Part shown: positions 1-13,900 of the stretch, one piece after another
Layout: the number at the start of each line of letters is the position of its first letter
Numbering within the stretch: position 1 is the stretch's first letter
Source: Ascaris suum
Taxonomy: Eukaryota > Nematoda > Chromadorea > Rhabditida > Ascarididae
NCBI GenBank assembly: GCA_013433145.1
Contig: CM024176.1
Span: 9,100,520 to 9,164,519, forward strand
Reading direction: 5' to 3'
DNA length: 64,000 bases
The notes under the pieces: generated by a model
Told to the model about the DNA's origin: nothing
The model's input: the letters and a program-made list of their open reading frames with translations, nothing else
Databases searched by the model: none
Program-made: the position numbers and the translations under genes

Positions 1-1907
1 TCCCAATAAGTCGGCAATTCTGAGCTCTCACCTTCATTTTGGGACTTTTTGTTTGCAACCGGCAGTGACAACAGAACTAGTAATTAATCGAACTCAGAAT
101 TAAAGGAGACAGAGATGGACGGACGTCCATGAAAGCTCATTTCCTATTCATTTCGAAATGAAAGGTGCCATGTGTTCTGAATATTGAAACCGACCTCGCC
201 ATCGATGTCGCCCCACTGTTAGCATAAATCAAGATTAGAGAGCATAACAAAGGTGCATAAAAGAAATTAAACTGGAACGATCTAATCAACTGAAACAAAT
301 AATATCGTTTATATCCATTTGATAGTCCTGAGAACCTCTATCGCTTAGATGCAAAACGTCGTACCTCTGAATATTAGATGTACATTCAGATTCGAAACGC
401 CCATGAATTCGGAAACAAAAGTCAAATATTCAGATGAATGCACTGTTGAATGCAGTATTATTTTTATTGCTATCGAGACCAACATCATTCGTTACGTAAT
501 ATGAAACCGCTTATTTGCAGTTCTAATAGACTTAGAAAAATCATGATGTTAATTCACGCCATTCAACATAATTATCTTGCATTTGGAAATAGTATAAAGT
601 AGATTGCAAGGAGTGTCTCAAAGACTGTTCAAACGGCAAATTTTTTTGTTTTTTTTTAGCATCTTGACGAGCTAAGTTTCTGGATTGGGATTCGGATGGC
701 ACGCAGAACTGCACAGTCGGCTCGTGCTCGACATCTCATCACTTAACGCTGATAGATGTTGCCGCAACATTAGTACAAAATACAGAAAACAAAAGACCCA
801 GTTCTTCATCCATACAACAGCGCATGGAGATGATCTTGTTTTCCGACAGCTATCAATTCCAGAGCAGTAGAAATAATGTTTATATCATTTCCCATTTGCT
901 TGTATAAGTACTTCTCGCATCAAGTGAAGAAGTGAAAGCATTAGCAATAAATCTGCACCATAACACTGTTCAATGGTTGAGAGAAACCTACTGCCTTGTT
1001 TAAGAGTGATTGTGCCAGTTTACATTCCATAATGAACACTGCAATCACTACAGTTGATCGGTGGTGCCATGTCAGTACCATGCATGGGATGCTCATTGAA
1101 CGATCTGTGGGTATACCATGTCAGTACTATGGTATCATGCAACCATGTATGCTTTAATGGTTTAAAACATATCATACTTAATGCTTAAATAACAGAATAA
1201 AAACGATCATGCTTCAATGAACGATATATGGGTGTGACGTACGCAATGTTTGCATTTTTCCACTAGCATCCTTGAAAGGTCAGGAGAATTTCGGAATGCA
1301 ATTACAGCAGTTGGAAAATTGGCTACTATGACGTTCTTCGTAGAAAAATATCATCGGAATTACTCTGAGGAAGCTATTGCTATAAAGGGCTCAGTGACGG
1401 AGAAATATCAGTGCGAAATCTTCCGCTTTCGTCTAGAATTTCCCCCATCAATTCTGAGATTTCTCTCATCAATTCTGAAATCCCTCTCATCACTTTTTGA
1501 TGCAGTTGAAAAATAAGTTGTTCAGTTCTTCGGCAAATAATACACAAACTCAATAGAATGGCTTCAATTATCCTTTCTTAAAAGATACGTATTTACTCAC
1601 AATATGATGTGTTCCCACTAATTCAATAATCAGTAACGATCTCGAATGAAGAGTTCGGTCCCTTCTTAGCATTGATCAACTAAGCGACGAACTTTCAGAA
1701 CGCGGCATAACTCGACAAGTGCAAAAGCTCAGCATGAGCATCCTAAGGTGCTAAACTTAAATCGTCCTTTCGGTTGTTGGAGTTCACAGATCTAATTCAT
1801 TCCTCTACTGTATTTTAGTTCCGCTTTAAAGGATGAGTCAAGGAAGGATCATTATCTCGTTCAGTAGATACTGAATAGGATAGCATCAATATATTTAGAT
1901 GACTAAC
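1..1907 (-). other. NCX intron 9 (open-ended)
   Basis: No Calx-beta-like coding stretch is visible here on the minus strand. Positions 1067-1127 hold two copies of CCATGTCAGTAC, with near copies of TGAACGATMTRTGGGT at about 1097 and 1218, so a small tandem duplication is present. The stretch around 165-225 on the minus strand (GDIDGEVGFNIQ) is briefly open but has no family match I can support. Confidence 0.6.
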
Positions 1908-1992
1908 CATGTCGAGTGATTTATGATGTTCTTTGTCGAGACGCTTTTTAATGATGTCACCGCCGCCAATTAATCTTCTCGTCGCTTGTACC
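1908..1992 (-). CDS. NCX exon 9: end of the pre-Calx-beta segment
   Basis: 85 nt coding for residues 366-393: VQATRRLIGGGDIIKKRL then DKEHHKSLDM. The QATR.L.G.G.I.K motif is diagnostic of NCX. Acceptor AATTGTAG completes the R365 codon begun in exon 8; donor GTTAGT in phase 0. The next exon (start of Calx-beta 1) is not recognisable between 1 and 1907 and is expected beyond the window edge. Confidence 0.93.
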
Positions 1993-4900
1993 CTACAATT
2001 GTGTTCGCCAATGAGATATTGATAGAAATTGTTTTTTCTCGTTGAATAGGTACGATGCATTAGTGCTATGAGAATTTTTATTTGAATCTTACTACTTGGA
2101 ACGATAAATTTTGCGAAATTAAAAAACGAATATTTTATTGATTAATCAAAGAGTTATCGCTTATACTTGATTTATTTCTAGGTATGATGGATATTAATTA
2201 GGTGTTCATAATTTACATCTCATGGAATATTCAAAATTGATAAGCCATTCTCATTACAAGTCGTTGAATTATGTACATAATTTCTCTGATGCGAGAAAAT
2301 GATCAAAACACTCCAAACATAGTACCGTTAAAAAACGATTTCGAGCTGAACGGATTTGAATATTTAAGGAAACTAGCAAAACGATCTTTCAGATGAACGG
2401 ATAGAAAAATAGGACAAAACAATGACAAACTGCTTGACAACTACAGAAGTGAATATGCGAGGAAATTTGGCATTTTGCCTATCTTATAAACCTTCTGCTA
2501 TAAAAATTTCAGTGAAAAATATTCGCCGAATGCTGTAGTTTACTAAAAAAAAAAATTCAGTTATATGCAAATTTTAACGAATTATGAAATAAGACAATCA
2601 ATATAAACGAGATTGATTTTCACAAAAACGAATTCGAAGAACCCCATTGATAGATGAAATGCAAATTTTATTTTTTGTTTTTGCAAACAGAAAAATTCGA
2701 CTTCAATCATGGAGAGAGAAAAAAAAAAGGAAGAGCAAATAAATTGCAGAAGATATTCACGCAGCATCTCTTTTTATGAAAAGAAAAACGTATTGGTAGA
2801 AGCAATCTTATATGAGCTGCGAGTTGCAATAAGTTTGTGCAGAACAAAAAAAAAGAAATTGCTATAGCGATATACTTTTTTTCAGGCGTTACGCCTGCCG
2901 AGAACTTTGATGTAAAACTTTTCATTATTTGTTTTTTTTTTTTTAGTAAATAAACATATACATTTTGTATGGAAAACTTGGAAAGAAAATTCAAAAAAAA
3001 AAACTCATATTGAAATAATAACCTATCGTTGCAACAAATATATTCGAGTTTTCAAAAAAAAAAAAATTTCCCCATCTATTTATAAGTTTAGCACATGCAT
3101 CATTCAGCTTATTTCAAGGTGGAATTCTCATCAACTTCTTCAGTTTTTCCTTTAGTGTTAATAAAATCTATCCAATTTATACCTTTAAACCTCGCAACAA
3201 GAAGACATCATTTGAATACATATTTATGTTTTCCTTGTGTTTCTGTTTAAAGTGACCTATAAACGAAAGAGTATCATCGCCACAAAAAGTAACATTTACC
3301 CTTTCACTGAGCATTTTCAAAAGAAGAATAACCTGGTTCGTCTAAGTTTATTAGGTTCAAATGCCAAATAAATAATCTCGGTTGCTGTTGCATTCTATGT
3401 TCTTCGCTTATTGTGAAGAATAGACTTTGCCTTGCTTATAGCTACTTCACTTCGCTTCGATTTTTTATTTGTATTCAATGATTTTTGCGAATTTAACTGA
3501 ATTGAATAAAGTTTCGAAAATGCGAAGTATTCGCTGAGTGGCTTTTCAGCGACGAGAACGTGGGAGATCTGAGAAAAGGTTCAGGAAGAAGGAGTGCTTC
3601 TCAGGATCATCGATGCGGGTCTCGCCAACTAATCAAAGGAGGTTTGAGACATACGATTTCGTGCGAGGGAGCAGCGTTCTCACTGCTGATAAATATGAGT
3701 GCTAATGGAGAGAAGTGGCATTCCAAACGTATTCGAGAGTATATTTCAATGTTCCAAGCAACCGCTTGCTACAAAATGGTTCATCATCTGGAAAAAAATA
3801 ATTCAAGCAAAACGAATATTTTTTGGAGAAGTTATGTGCGACAGTATGTTCCCTTTCGTGGTCGTTAATGTTTCGATGTTAGTGCTATATTGCCCTATGT
3901 TTGACGCGCACCTATCAATTTGCAGCTGCAAGGTGCAATGTGTTAACGCAATGCCTGTTTGCGTGCTTGCTGACTATCCAGTGGTGCCAAATACGAAGAA
4001 CCATATTACACCTTAAGGTTGATTTAACAGCTATAAGTACTTGATTCTACCAGAAAAATTCTATGCTTTTAACCTCGATCGACTGCTCATTTTATGCAGA
4101 CCAAAGCAAAAAAAAAACTTTTTTTATATAATGGCTGTATCAAATATGGAATCAACTAAATTATGAATGCATTATTATTGAATGTTTCATTGTTTACTGA
4201 TGAATCATGAAACCATTTTTCGAGATAAGCTGGATGCAAATACATATATCATGCCATCATATCTAGCGTGATATCTTCATTTGCATGCATTTACCTGTTA
4301 TGTGTTAATATTTCGAAGAATAATTTGCCTGTTCACATATAGCGTGTGCGCGGATTTATATACGAGTGCATGTGATATGAAATGATTTGTTCACTTGTGT
4401 TTATTCTTATACAAGTGTTAGATTGTCTTCAAAAGCATTTCATCTCCTAAACATGAATTGGTATAGCAAACGAAACGAGCCTAGTAAGATGACTTGAGAG
4501 TCAGACATCTTTTTAACGACTATGCAAATTATACAAGAAATATAACGAAGCTTCACGTCTGCAATGAAAACGTCTCATATGTTTCCGCACATATTATAAA
4601 TTCACTTATTTATAAGAAGCTTTATAAGCCACTATGTGTTTCACAAAGATATACAACAAAAAAAATCTAATAAAAGCCTAATTTCGAAATAACCACACCA
4701 GAGATATCAGATTTTGCGTGAAGCAAATGCGTTACGGCGGATGCTGAAGAATTCGAAAAAATAAATGCATTTTTATGCCTACAAGAATAGATTTATTCGC
4801 TTGCTATGGGCATTCACCAAGAAATTTGACATTTTGTTTTAATTCTCTGCGAAATCGTAATGGAGAAAGTTCAAGAATAGAAATTTTTTTTGAAGATATC

Positions 4901-7900
4901 ACCGTATATAATACATCAACTTCTCATTCGCACAGATTACTTATCAGAACATATCGAGAAAAATTTTCCATTCAAGGCCGTTAGTAGAAACCTACTTCAC
5001 AAGTTTACAAACTTTCCAGCAAACAAGTTATGTCTACAGGCGGAAGCCCCTAAATTCGCTGCAAGACACTTACTTACACCTATTACTAGAATTCAACTAA
5101 TTACATTGCACAAAAAATCATATGCTTTTATAGAAAAAGCGAACAGCCATTTGGATGATTTATGCGTGGTTTGTAATACATGGAACATGAAATGTATCTG
5201 ATATATTCGAGATTGAAGAGATGGGAACGTTTATCTTTCGGAATCAACCGAAAGCGGTGAGTCTTTCTTAAAAATCCGAATATTTTTTGAAAGAGTCCAA
5301 TGAATACAGTACGATCGTGCTTTTTTTAAACGTCGACAAAGTAAGATCCCAACTAACCTGTAGAATGCTCTTGACTTAGGACCACGACTAATCATTTCAT
5401 ATTCAGCTTGTTTCTGCAGTTCTACTGGATCGATGTTTGGATTCTTTTTCCTGATTTCGCGCATTATTTCAATAAATGTTTGACGATTATCCTCGAATGC
5501 TTTCAGTGCAGGGTCGATCACACCGTCCTGAAAAAACTCGTATGGTAATTTCCACAACATTTGACTGTTATCATCTTTAGTACGGTGAACAGCGATAAGA
5601 GTCAACGCAACTGCTCCGTTCCACTGATTATTTGAAGATAACAGATAATGATTTTGCGTATATTTAGTTCACATTTTATTATGTCTCATTTGGAGTTTGT
5701 GTGTCGGAAGTAATCGAACACCTCAATTTTTTTTGGTTCTAAGTGTTTTTAGCATGTTCGTCCCACAACCGATATGAATTTTTGAACTAGAAAAGAAGAT
5801 TAAAAGGATAAAAAGAGGAAGAAAAGAGAACCACACAAAGATGGATATTTTCGTTCTCGTGACAATGCATAACAGCGTTGTTGCTTAGTCTAAACATATA
5901 TCATAAAATTTACATAATGAAAGTGTGGTTTAACAAATATATGAAACAAGTTATATACTGATTTGACAACCGATTGTTTTTAAATGCGGAAAACAATAGT
6001 TTACTCTCACAACGCCGTTTCCTTCGAGCATTTTCATTTCCTCGCCTTCAGAAGCAACGAGACATCGTGACGTCCGTCTATACCGATGTGGAAGGAATCT
6101 CCTCTGAAAGTATCAAATGTGATCCAATATGGGGCAAATAAATGACCTCTTGAAGCGTACTGTGGTTTGACAAAATCGGATTTTTCGCCGTGTGATGATG
6201 GAATCCTGTTAGATCTAAAATGCAAAACACTGATAAATTACCTCCAGAAAATCTTTTCACCACCCACCAAACTTTCTGAGGTTTAAAATTCCCTCTTTCA
6301 TAAAGCTACTTCACGTTTGTTTTATCTCTTTGAGTTGTTTAGTCATACTGAACAATTTCTAGTGGATATCACGTGGAAAGACGAAATTACAGTGGACTTA
6401 CTTGGATGATCTTTATATCAGTTATGTAGGCCGTCAAAACAGTGATTGGAAAGAACAGGAACGTGAGTACACCCTCCCAGATTTCAATAATGCCTGGAGA
6501 AAACACTGACAGAATCAGATACATCCATATATATGCGAACAACGACCTGAAAAACAACAGATTCAGATGGCGGTTCTCGTATCATCTTAATAGACATTGC
6601 AAAAATTTGCATATGGCGTTCTGCTTTTATAAATTTCCATATCTATGTTTTAAAAATTGAAATTTAAACTTGCACAACGATACTAAAATTTAAATATACG
6701 AAAAGTACATCTTTATCATGTTTAAAGAATTTTCTGTAAGTCTACAATCTATAAACGTTGAAGGCTTTCTGCTTTCATAAAATAATTTTCCGCAGTTCAG
6801 CTCTTTTGAATTTCCTACATTTTCGCATGCGAAAAAAAAACTGAACGATGAAATTCGTGCCATTATTCCAGTGCATTTATGATCAATGAATGCTTTTCAC
6901 ACAATCAATATTCGTTGAACAACTTACCATGTGGCAGTAACGCAAAAAACGTCAAGATGCTTCTGTCTTCTGATTTCTGTACTCGGTACGGCCATCACAC
7001 AAATTGCGATGATCATGAATAAGTTGAATGCCGCTGAGCCGACAATTGTATTTGGACCGAGGTCGCCTGCTTCGAAACCTTTGCCAATCACCTGTAATCA
7101 CCGCGAAAGCCTAAATCTGAGAAATTAAGCTTGAAGCATATGTGTGGAACGTTTCACATAAACACAACAACTTGTCGAAGATAATTTCGATGCATTTCCG
7201 CCTTTAAAACAACTAACTTGTTGACGCACTTACCCCATCTGCAGTGAGCTCATTCAAGACCAGAATAATTCCGATAGGCAAAAGGAATTGTGCCGATTTG
7301 AAATCGCCATCTCTATTATGGCAGATGATTATGTTTCAGTTAGCTTTCCACAACTTTCGTTGATAAAGATGACCCACCTTTACTTTTGAGGAAACCGAAA
7401 ATTAACCACATTAATTCTCGCTTACCACTCTTATCACTTTTACCTCCACTAGGATTTCGACAAACAATCTCGATTTATAGTAGAACAAAGAAAAGCTATG
7501 TGATTTTCGTGTCCGGTTTTTTCTCTTCACATGATATACATAAATACACAGACAGATAAGTCGTTCCCCCATTTCTCTTACATCCTTCTTGTAATATTTT
7601 CCTTTCATTCTTTATACTGCTTCTCCTTCCGAATATTATTCACATATAGCATTACTTTTTTTCTCTATGTTTTAAGTATTGGTCTTTTTACTTGATTCCC
7701 AAATAATTACTTTCATCGGGCCTCCCACTATATTACTTTCATAAAATCAAATGCTCTGCGAATAAATCATCAGTTAAACTAAATAATCAACAAGCGCTAA
7801 AACGCATTCGATCGAAAGCTTTTAGCGATCGTTACGTTCAAAAAAGCCTATTATAGGAAAATCTTGCTGAGTGCCATAATTTACAGAGTAGAAGGAGCCC

Positions 7901-10900
7901 CATAATAGCACATTTCTTTGTTAAGTGAAATATATACTATGGACTAATATAGCCTATCGTTATTTTCATGTCATTCTGCCAACGCATTATCAATGAGCAT
8001 ATACAAAGGTACTTCAGCCTTTAGGACTGATAATAAACGATATTTTGTGTTAATGTGCGATACGAGATAGTGTTTAGCTTTCAAATGGCACATTTTATTC
8101 GTTTAAGAACCGTCCATGATTGAAATAAGTTCCAGCAGGAGCCCATCGCATGATTTCTAGAAAATGTTGACGCTTCCATATAAATCTTAGCGTGAACTCG
8201 AAGCTTTTTAATCTCTGCATCACCATAAATGTGCAAATGGGGGGAGAAATTGATTAAGATGAGCGAAATTTGTTCCACATGACAAAGTTTGAGCCACAAC
8301 GCGAACATCTCTCCACGTATCGAAGACATTCGATAGCTTCGAAACAGAAGAAAAAGGAAATTGGAGTGGCGCTGAGAGTGTTGCGGCCTAGGAAAGTTGC
8401 GCAAAAAGAGCACCATGAAGCAGAACTCGGTTACAAATTTTGGCCTAGTTTCATGAGCATGGCATCTCATAGAAAATTCAACAAACCACCATCGGCGCAT
8501 GCATGTCAACCATACTAATAGTGATAAGTTTTGCTCGGAGAACACAAGACGTCTGACTTTATTGGTCAGAGCTGCAATACTGATCAACTCAACCCTCCGA
8601 TCCAAAAACGGTTCAATTTGATCTAAACTTTAACGCCACTGATCAGTTTTACTCGTTCTTAATGATCGCTTTTGAGACATTATGATCAGATCTTCCCAAC
8701 TATCCAGATTAGCTCCTAAATTTCTCAGACCCACTGTATTCCCCAAAAACCTCCCAGCGCTATCTCTTGCATGAATAAATTCCATGTTTCTAAACCTATT
8801 TCGCACCGAATGATGCAATTAGGACGCGCGCAGTGTTCCGATAATGGAAACCGATTTTCACTCGCTTCAGATTTCGTTCATCCAGGCCAATTCCAATGGA
8901 AAGATATGAATCAATGCGCCACTTACCTCGATGATGGAGAGGAGGATTTCCGGTGCCGAAGAACCTGTAAATATACCGCTGGATGAATCAAAAGGTTTAT
9001 AGCTCAAAAGAAGTTCGTACGAGAAGTTCAAGTCGAACTTCTATAGAAGGCTTTTATGCTATTATAGGAGAAAATGATTGATAATTGAAAATTTTAGAAT
9101 TTCATTAATTTAGCAGATATTAACACAATAAAAATGTTTTCTATCGAAAACAATAGCATCAAATCAAGGCTTAGATTCCAATATATGAATATCGTCGATG
9201 GAACACCGAATGCATCAAATATTTCAAAAATCAATTTCCGGAAAAAATACACATAATGCAATATTCAGTAATGAAAAAAAAAACTTTTGTAAATAATAAA
9301 TTTCATCATTTCCGAATAAATTTTGCTGTTGATTTCAAAGATTTCTCTCTCGAAAATATATGAATCAATGAGAATATAGATCTCAAGGATGGAAAATATT
9401 CGAAGTGAATAAATATGAAGTAAGAAATTGCAAAAGAATGAAAGTTTTACAATATGCAAAAATATAGTTGTTTAACGATAATTAGAGATTAAAATCAATT
9501 TGAGATTAAAATCTTCATTCTCTAATGCTTCGATAATAATCCTATTAACAATCCGAAAATCCCCCCGCAAAAATAAATGAAGCAGAAAATAATTGCTATC
9601 ACAAATGAAAAGTTTATGCAAATATCCAATAGTGCATTCCGCACTGTTGACATCATCGAACTTCTTATTTCCGTTTACATTAAATGTACTGTACGTGTCA
9701 AACCCTAATAGTTGAAATATTGTCGGCGAGGAAAAGTTCAACTCAATCCTCGCTCTGACGATTCTCGAGAATAAGAGCGAATTAGTCAACGAAAACTTTC
9801 GAAGGTCGATGAACGAGATGCAGCTCAGGCATGAAGATTTGTTCTTTGCTCTTTGGTCTTACTGCGTATTTGTTCATGTTTCGCAATATCGTCATTCATT
9901 TATATTTCATCACTACGTGTCGCAAAGGTATCTTCATAAGTGGATCGCAGAATTTGGTGTTGACAGAGTGTTGACATTGTTGAAGTAAACCGAATAGTGA
10001 TTACGCTTTGATGGCGATTCGAGATCAAGAGGAAGTTTCGATTTACTCGATACGACGAACCGTTCTTAAGGATGTGCCGATAAATCCATAGACTCTAACG
10101 GTGTGTGCTCATCATCCCGATCTTTTACGATCCTTTACAAGCAAACACAAAAATATTTTAGAAGATCAAGTTCAGTCGCACTTAGTGCAATTTAAGTAGT
10201 GACGTTTGAAGTGTTGATAGAAGTGCCCTCTTCAACTAACATTAGTACAAATCTCTTGGTGACATTTGTCATCAAAAATTTTGAAGTTAGCATTCAGACA
10301 GTTGAAATGATTCACTCAGACATATTTTATGTTGTTTCTTAGACACATCAAAGAACAACTCGACCAATGTACTTCTATTGAAAATCTTCTTTAAATGGTT
10401 ATGTTTATCATTAATTTAGTGCAATTTAAGTTGTGAAAGAGGCGGATTTGAACTGCACGAAGGGTATAAATCTACGATGAAGAGTAGAAATGTTGTCGTT
10501 GGATAAGACTCATGGATCAGATATTTTAATCATATAAGTAGTGAAGCAGTATCAACGCGGATCTAGCAGGTCGTATTAGAAGAATTTTTCATGCAACACA
10601 ATTAAAGCTATTAGAGAGCGCACACCGTCAAGGTATCGTAAGTGAAGCATTTAATTGAGCGTTCTTGACTATTTCATAGGAAATTTGCCATAGACAAAAA
10701 ACCTAGACGAAAAAGATAACCGTACCTAAAGACTATTCGATAAATCAACTGGAAATCACCGATCAAAAATATGCATCCGCGCTTGCTTAATTTCTAAATA
10801 TCAGCTTTCTATAAAGTTAAACGTTTGCATTATAAATAGCATCTCAGTTTTGAAGACATTTATAATTCAATAATCCTCTCTCTACCTTTCACATTATACT

Positions 10901-13900
10901 CGACTTTATATGGCAGTATTAGACTTGGCAATATTTGTGTTTTGTCGATCTGTTTTCGTCCCGTCATGTAAGATGTGATATTGTATCATATATCAGGTAT
11001 AGAAATTAAGTCAACTACCATAGGCATCAAATGAAACAGGGTGCCATGAAAGAGAAAAATGCGGCATGTTAGCAAAGTTGGATAAACGATGACTCCCAGA
11101 TATTCAAAAAAGAAAATAAAGAAATGACAGGTAATTTGATATATGTATAGAATCCACCATCCTCAGATTGGCGTCTGTAGGGACATTGACGCGATTTAAA
11201 GTAATTACTAAGAAACTAAAAACGATTTCTTTAATATACACTGTGAAACTCGAAGCGTTTTCCATCGGAGAAATTTAGCAGTCAAATTGGAATGGCCATA
11301 GCATGCTTTTAACAAAAGAGGCTCATTATATTGAATAGCCCACAGCTGGTTGGCCCCATTTTCTTGTGCATTTTTCAATATAACTGCAAAATGCATTATC
11401 TTAGAGCCATTTCTCTAAATAGCCTCAATTTCATGGCTGCTTTCTCGAAATGATGGGGTGATTTGCAGAAAGTTTGATCAAAATTTGCATATATAAATTT
11501 TAAATGATAGAAGAGATTGTGGAGACTACTTTCCAATCGATTATTTGTAACGATGCGAAGGCTTCGAGGAACTTTTTATGAATTCGAGGAAAAAATCAAG
11601 TAGGAGGGAAAAATATTTCAGGTTTCAGTTTGTACAAGTTTTTGTTTTACAGAAGAATGTATCATTAATTAATATGCGGATTACATTTATGCAACCAGGT
11701 GGCGCATTTGATGGATTTGCATAAAGTCCACATAGCGTTATTAATTATGATTCTTTCCATCACCCGTCTTCTAGGACGAATTCACTCGTACACGCTTCAC
11801 CTAGTTTTATGCTGGATATGACAACTACATGCCATACAACGGCTTCTTAAGGTTTAGAGGATCGAAGAACAAAGTAAAAACGTACCAAGTGCCATCAGGG
11901 TCAGATTGCTCACTGTATCGTTCCATATGCGTACCTTCACCTTTAACGGCTCAAGTCCGGGCCTCTTTATGTGCACCGTCCGTTCTTGACTGCAAATGTT
12001 CTACCTAACTAACACGATATGAGGCTATTTACTCGCCGAAACCGCTGATTCCCCGCTTTAAAACATCATCGCTACTATGTGTTTTAGCAAGAGTGAAACT
12101 GAAAAAAGCATTATCTCGATGTCCTATCTGTGGCCATGGATAATACATATGCTTGCGTGTTTGTTCGTTTGAACAGTAGCTCCAACGTGAAAATCGCAAA
12201 AGTTGGAACTGCGATAACTTAGGGTATAATCTGCTATAAGAGGCACCACATCGCCATTTCTACCGGACATTTGGCCTAATTAGCCAAATTTCGTTACGGA
12301 TCAACTAAATGCCCCTAAACGTAAGCATGCATTTTTGAACTTTTTGAATCATTATTTACGCCAGCAATGTCGTCGAATGCTTAGTACGAGTGTTCCGTTC
12401 GGTTAAAATATCGATGCCTTTTATTCATGTTTTACTCTTCGTTGCCAATTTAGGATGCCGCTTGATTTCACAACGGAATTACACAAATACATATCACGTC
12501 TCTTCCGCAAATGCGACTTACTTACTTGTTATTCTTGAGAAAGTAAACACACGCTATGAACTCATTCAACTTCAACAGCTCACTTATCCATATAAATTCA
12601 TTCGCAAGGGGGTAAGTTTTTCCCCATTCAGTACTCGAACTGGCTGTAATCCTCACTCTGAAGGGAAAAGATTTTCTATGAATTGGTTCAAATACTCAAA
12701 ACTCATGACTCATAAACCGTAGCTCGTGTAAACTCATTTATGAAATAATCAATTCGAGATCAGTCACATATACCTTAAGGGCGAGATTTTATTCACAACG
12801 AGCAATACCTCGACTCTTTCAAAAGCACGTTAAACTGCAGTTCTTTACAGAAGGTTTCTAGCCTAATATTTAAGTTTAAAGATCTCTCTATGATCTCAGA
12901 TTTTAGTTGAAATAGTATCACGACACTTAAATCCAGCAAGAAATTAACTTGCAACGTTGTCAATTTATTTGTTCACCTCTGTACCCACTATCTCTGCCGA
13001 TAACAACCGGAAACAAGGTCCATAATTGTGTGCGCCTAAGGAAGAGAGATGGAAGAGGGTGGCATCGTGATTTTATTTATGTTTACGCTTTTCCTCCTGA
13101 AAACTGTCGCCTATTTCTGATAAAAGCGATAAGACGGTCAGTTCAAGAATGCAAAATTTTCTCAGCATATGCGAACCGAAAGCTGATTTGAAATCGATCA
13201 AACCTGGTGATGACTTCAATGGAAGACATGAATCGATCAGCGACGATTGAAACACCCAAGAAGCAATAGGCGATGATAAGGAAGAAAAGTACTCCCCTGA
13301 ACATTCGATCGCCCATTGTCAAATCAAGAAATGGTCGCCTGTAAGGTTAATAAAATTTTCAATAACAGGACTATTGATGCCAATCATTAATGCATCAGGT
13401 TAAGACTCTGGAAAGCTTGAAGATGATGGTTAATTGGTTAACAGTCAACAATTTCTATTCCGGAATACAACAGTGATGTTCATCTTGAAAAGCGCTACTT
13501 CAACTTCAATAAGCCTTGATTGTGGATGCTGCCGAATCACACACTTTACTCTTTTCAGAAACTTTCCGAGAATACATATATGGAATGCAATCAAATCTAA
13601 CATCGAGTGGACATTGGTCACCAATATCTTGACAATCACATAACACCGCTAATTTATTATGTCATTAATAAGCGAAACATGCAATTTGCACATTGTATCA
13701 TTTTCCTTTGAGCGCCGCCGACTTATCTCTTGCGCGCTTTTTTATTTAATCAAATGTGAAAATTGCAATTTAAATTTTCAAAGAAACTAAAAGGTTTCGC
13801 ACAACCGAAAAAAGTATTGCACTCTCAACGTGAGCTATTTTTAACAATTCGGTGTAAACATTGATGGAAGTGCGCGATCTCAACGTTCATTGAAAAAAAA

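Noticed and set aside
165..225. Minus-strand GDIDGEVGFNIQ after a CTAACAG acceptor, possible next NCX exon
   Set aside because: Does not continue into Calx-beta-like sequence and hits a stop soon after; insufficient evidence.
6104..6263. Two minus-strand open frames of about 60 codons overlapping NCX exon 7 and intron 6
   Set aside because: They are shadows. The conserved protein is in the third frame, starting after the TTTCAG acceptor at 6104.
7232..7310. Open stretch with FLLPIGIILVLNELT ending in GTAAG within NCX intron 4, looking like an extra exon
   Set aside because: Exons 4 and 5 already join in phase 0 into continuous conserved sequence; adding about 79 nt would break the frame, and the peptide matches no NCX segment.
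12390..12722. 110-codon plus-strand frame with a hydrophobic start, inside NCX intron 2
   Set aside because: No family resemblance; frames of this length are expected by chance in this AT-rich DNA.
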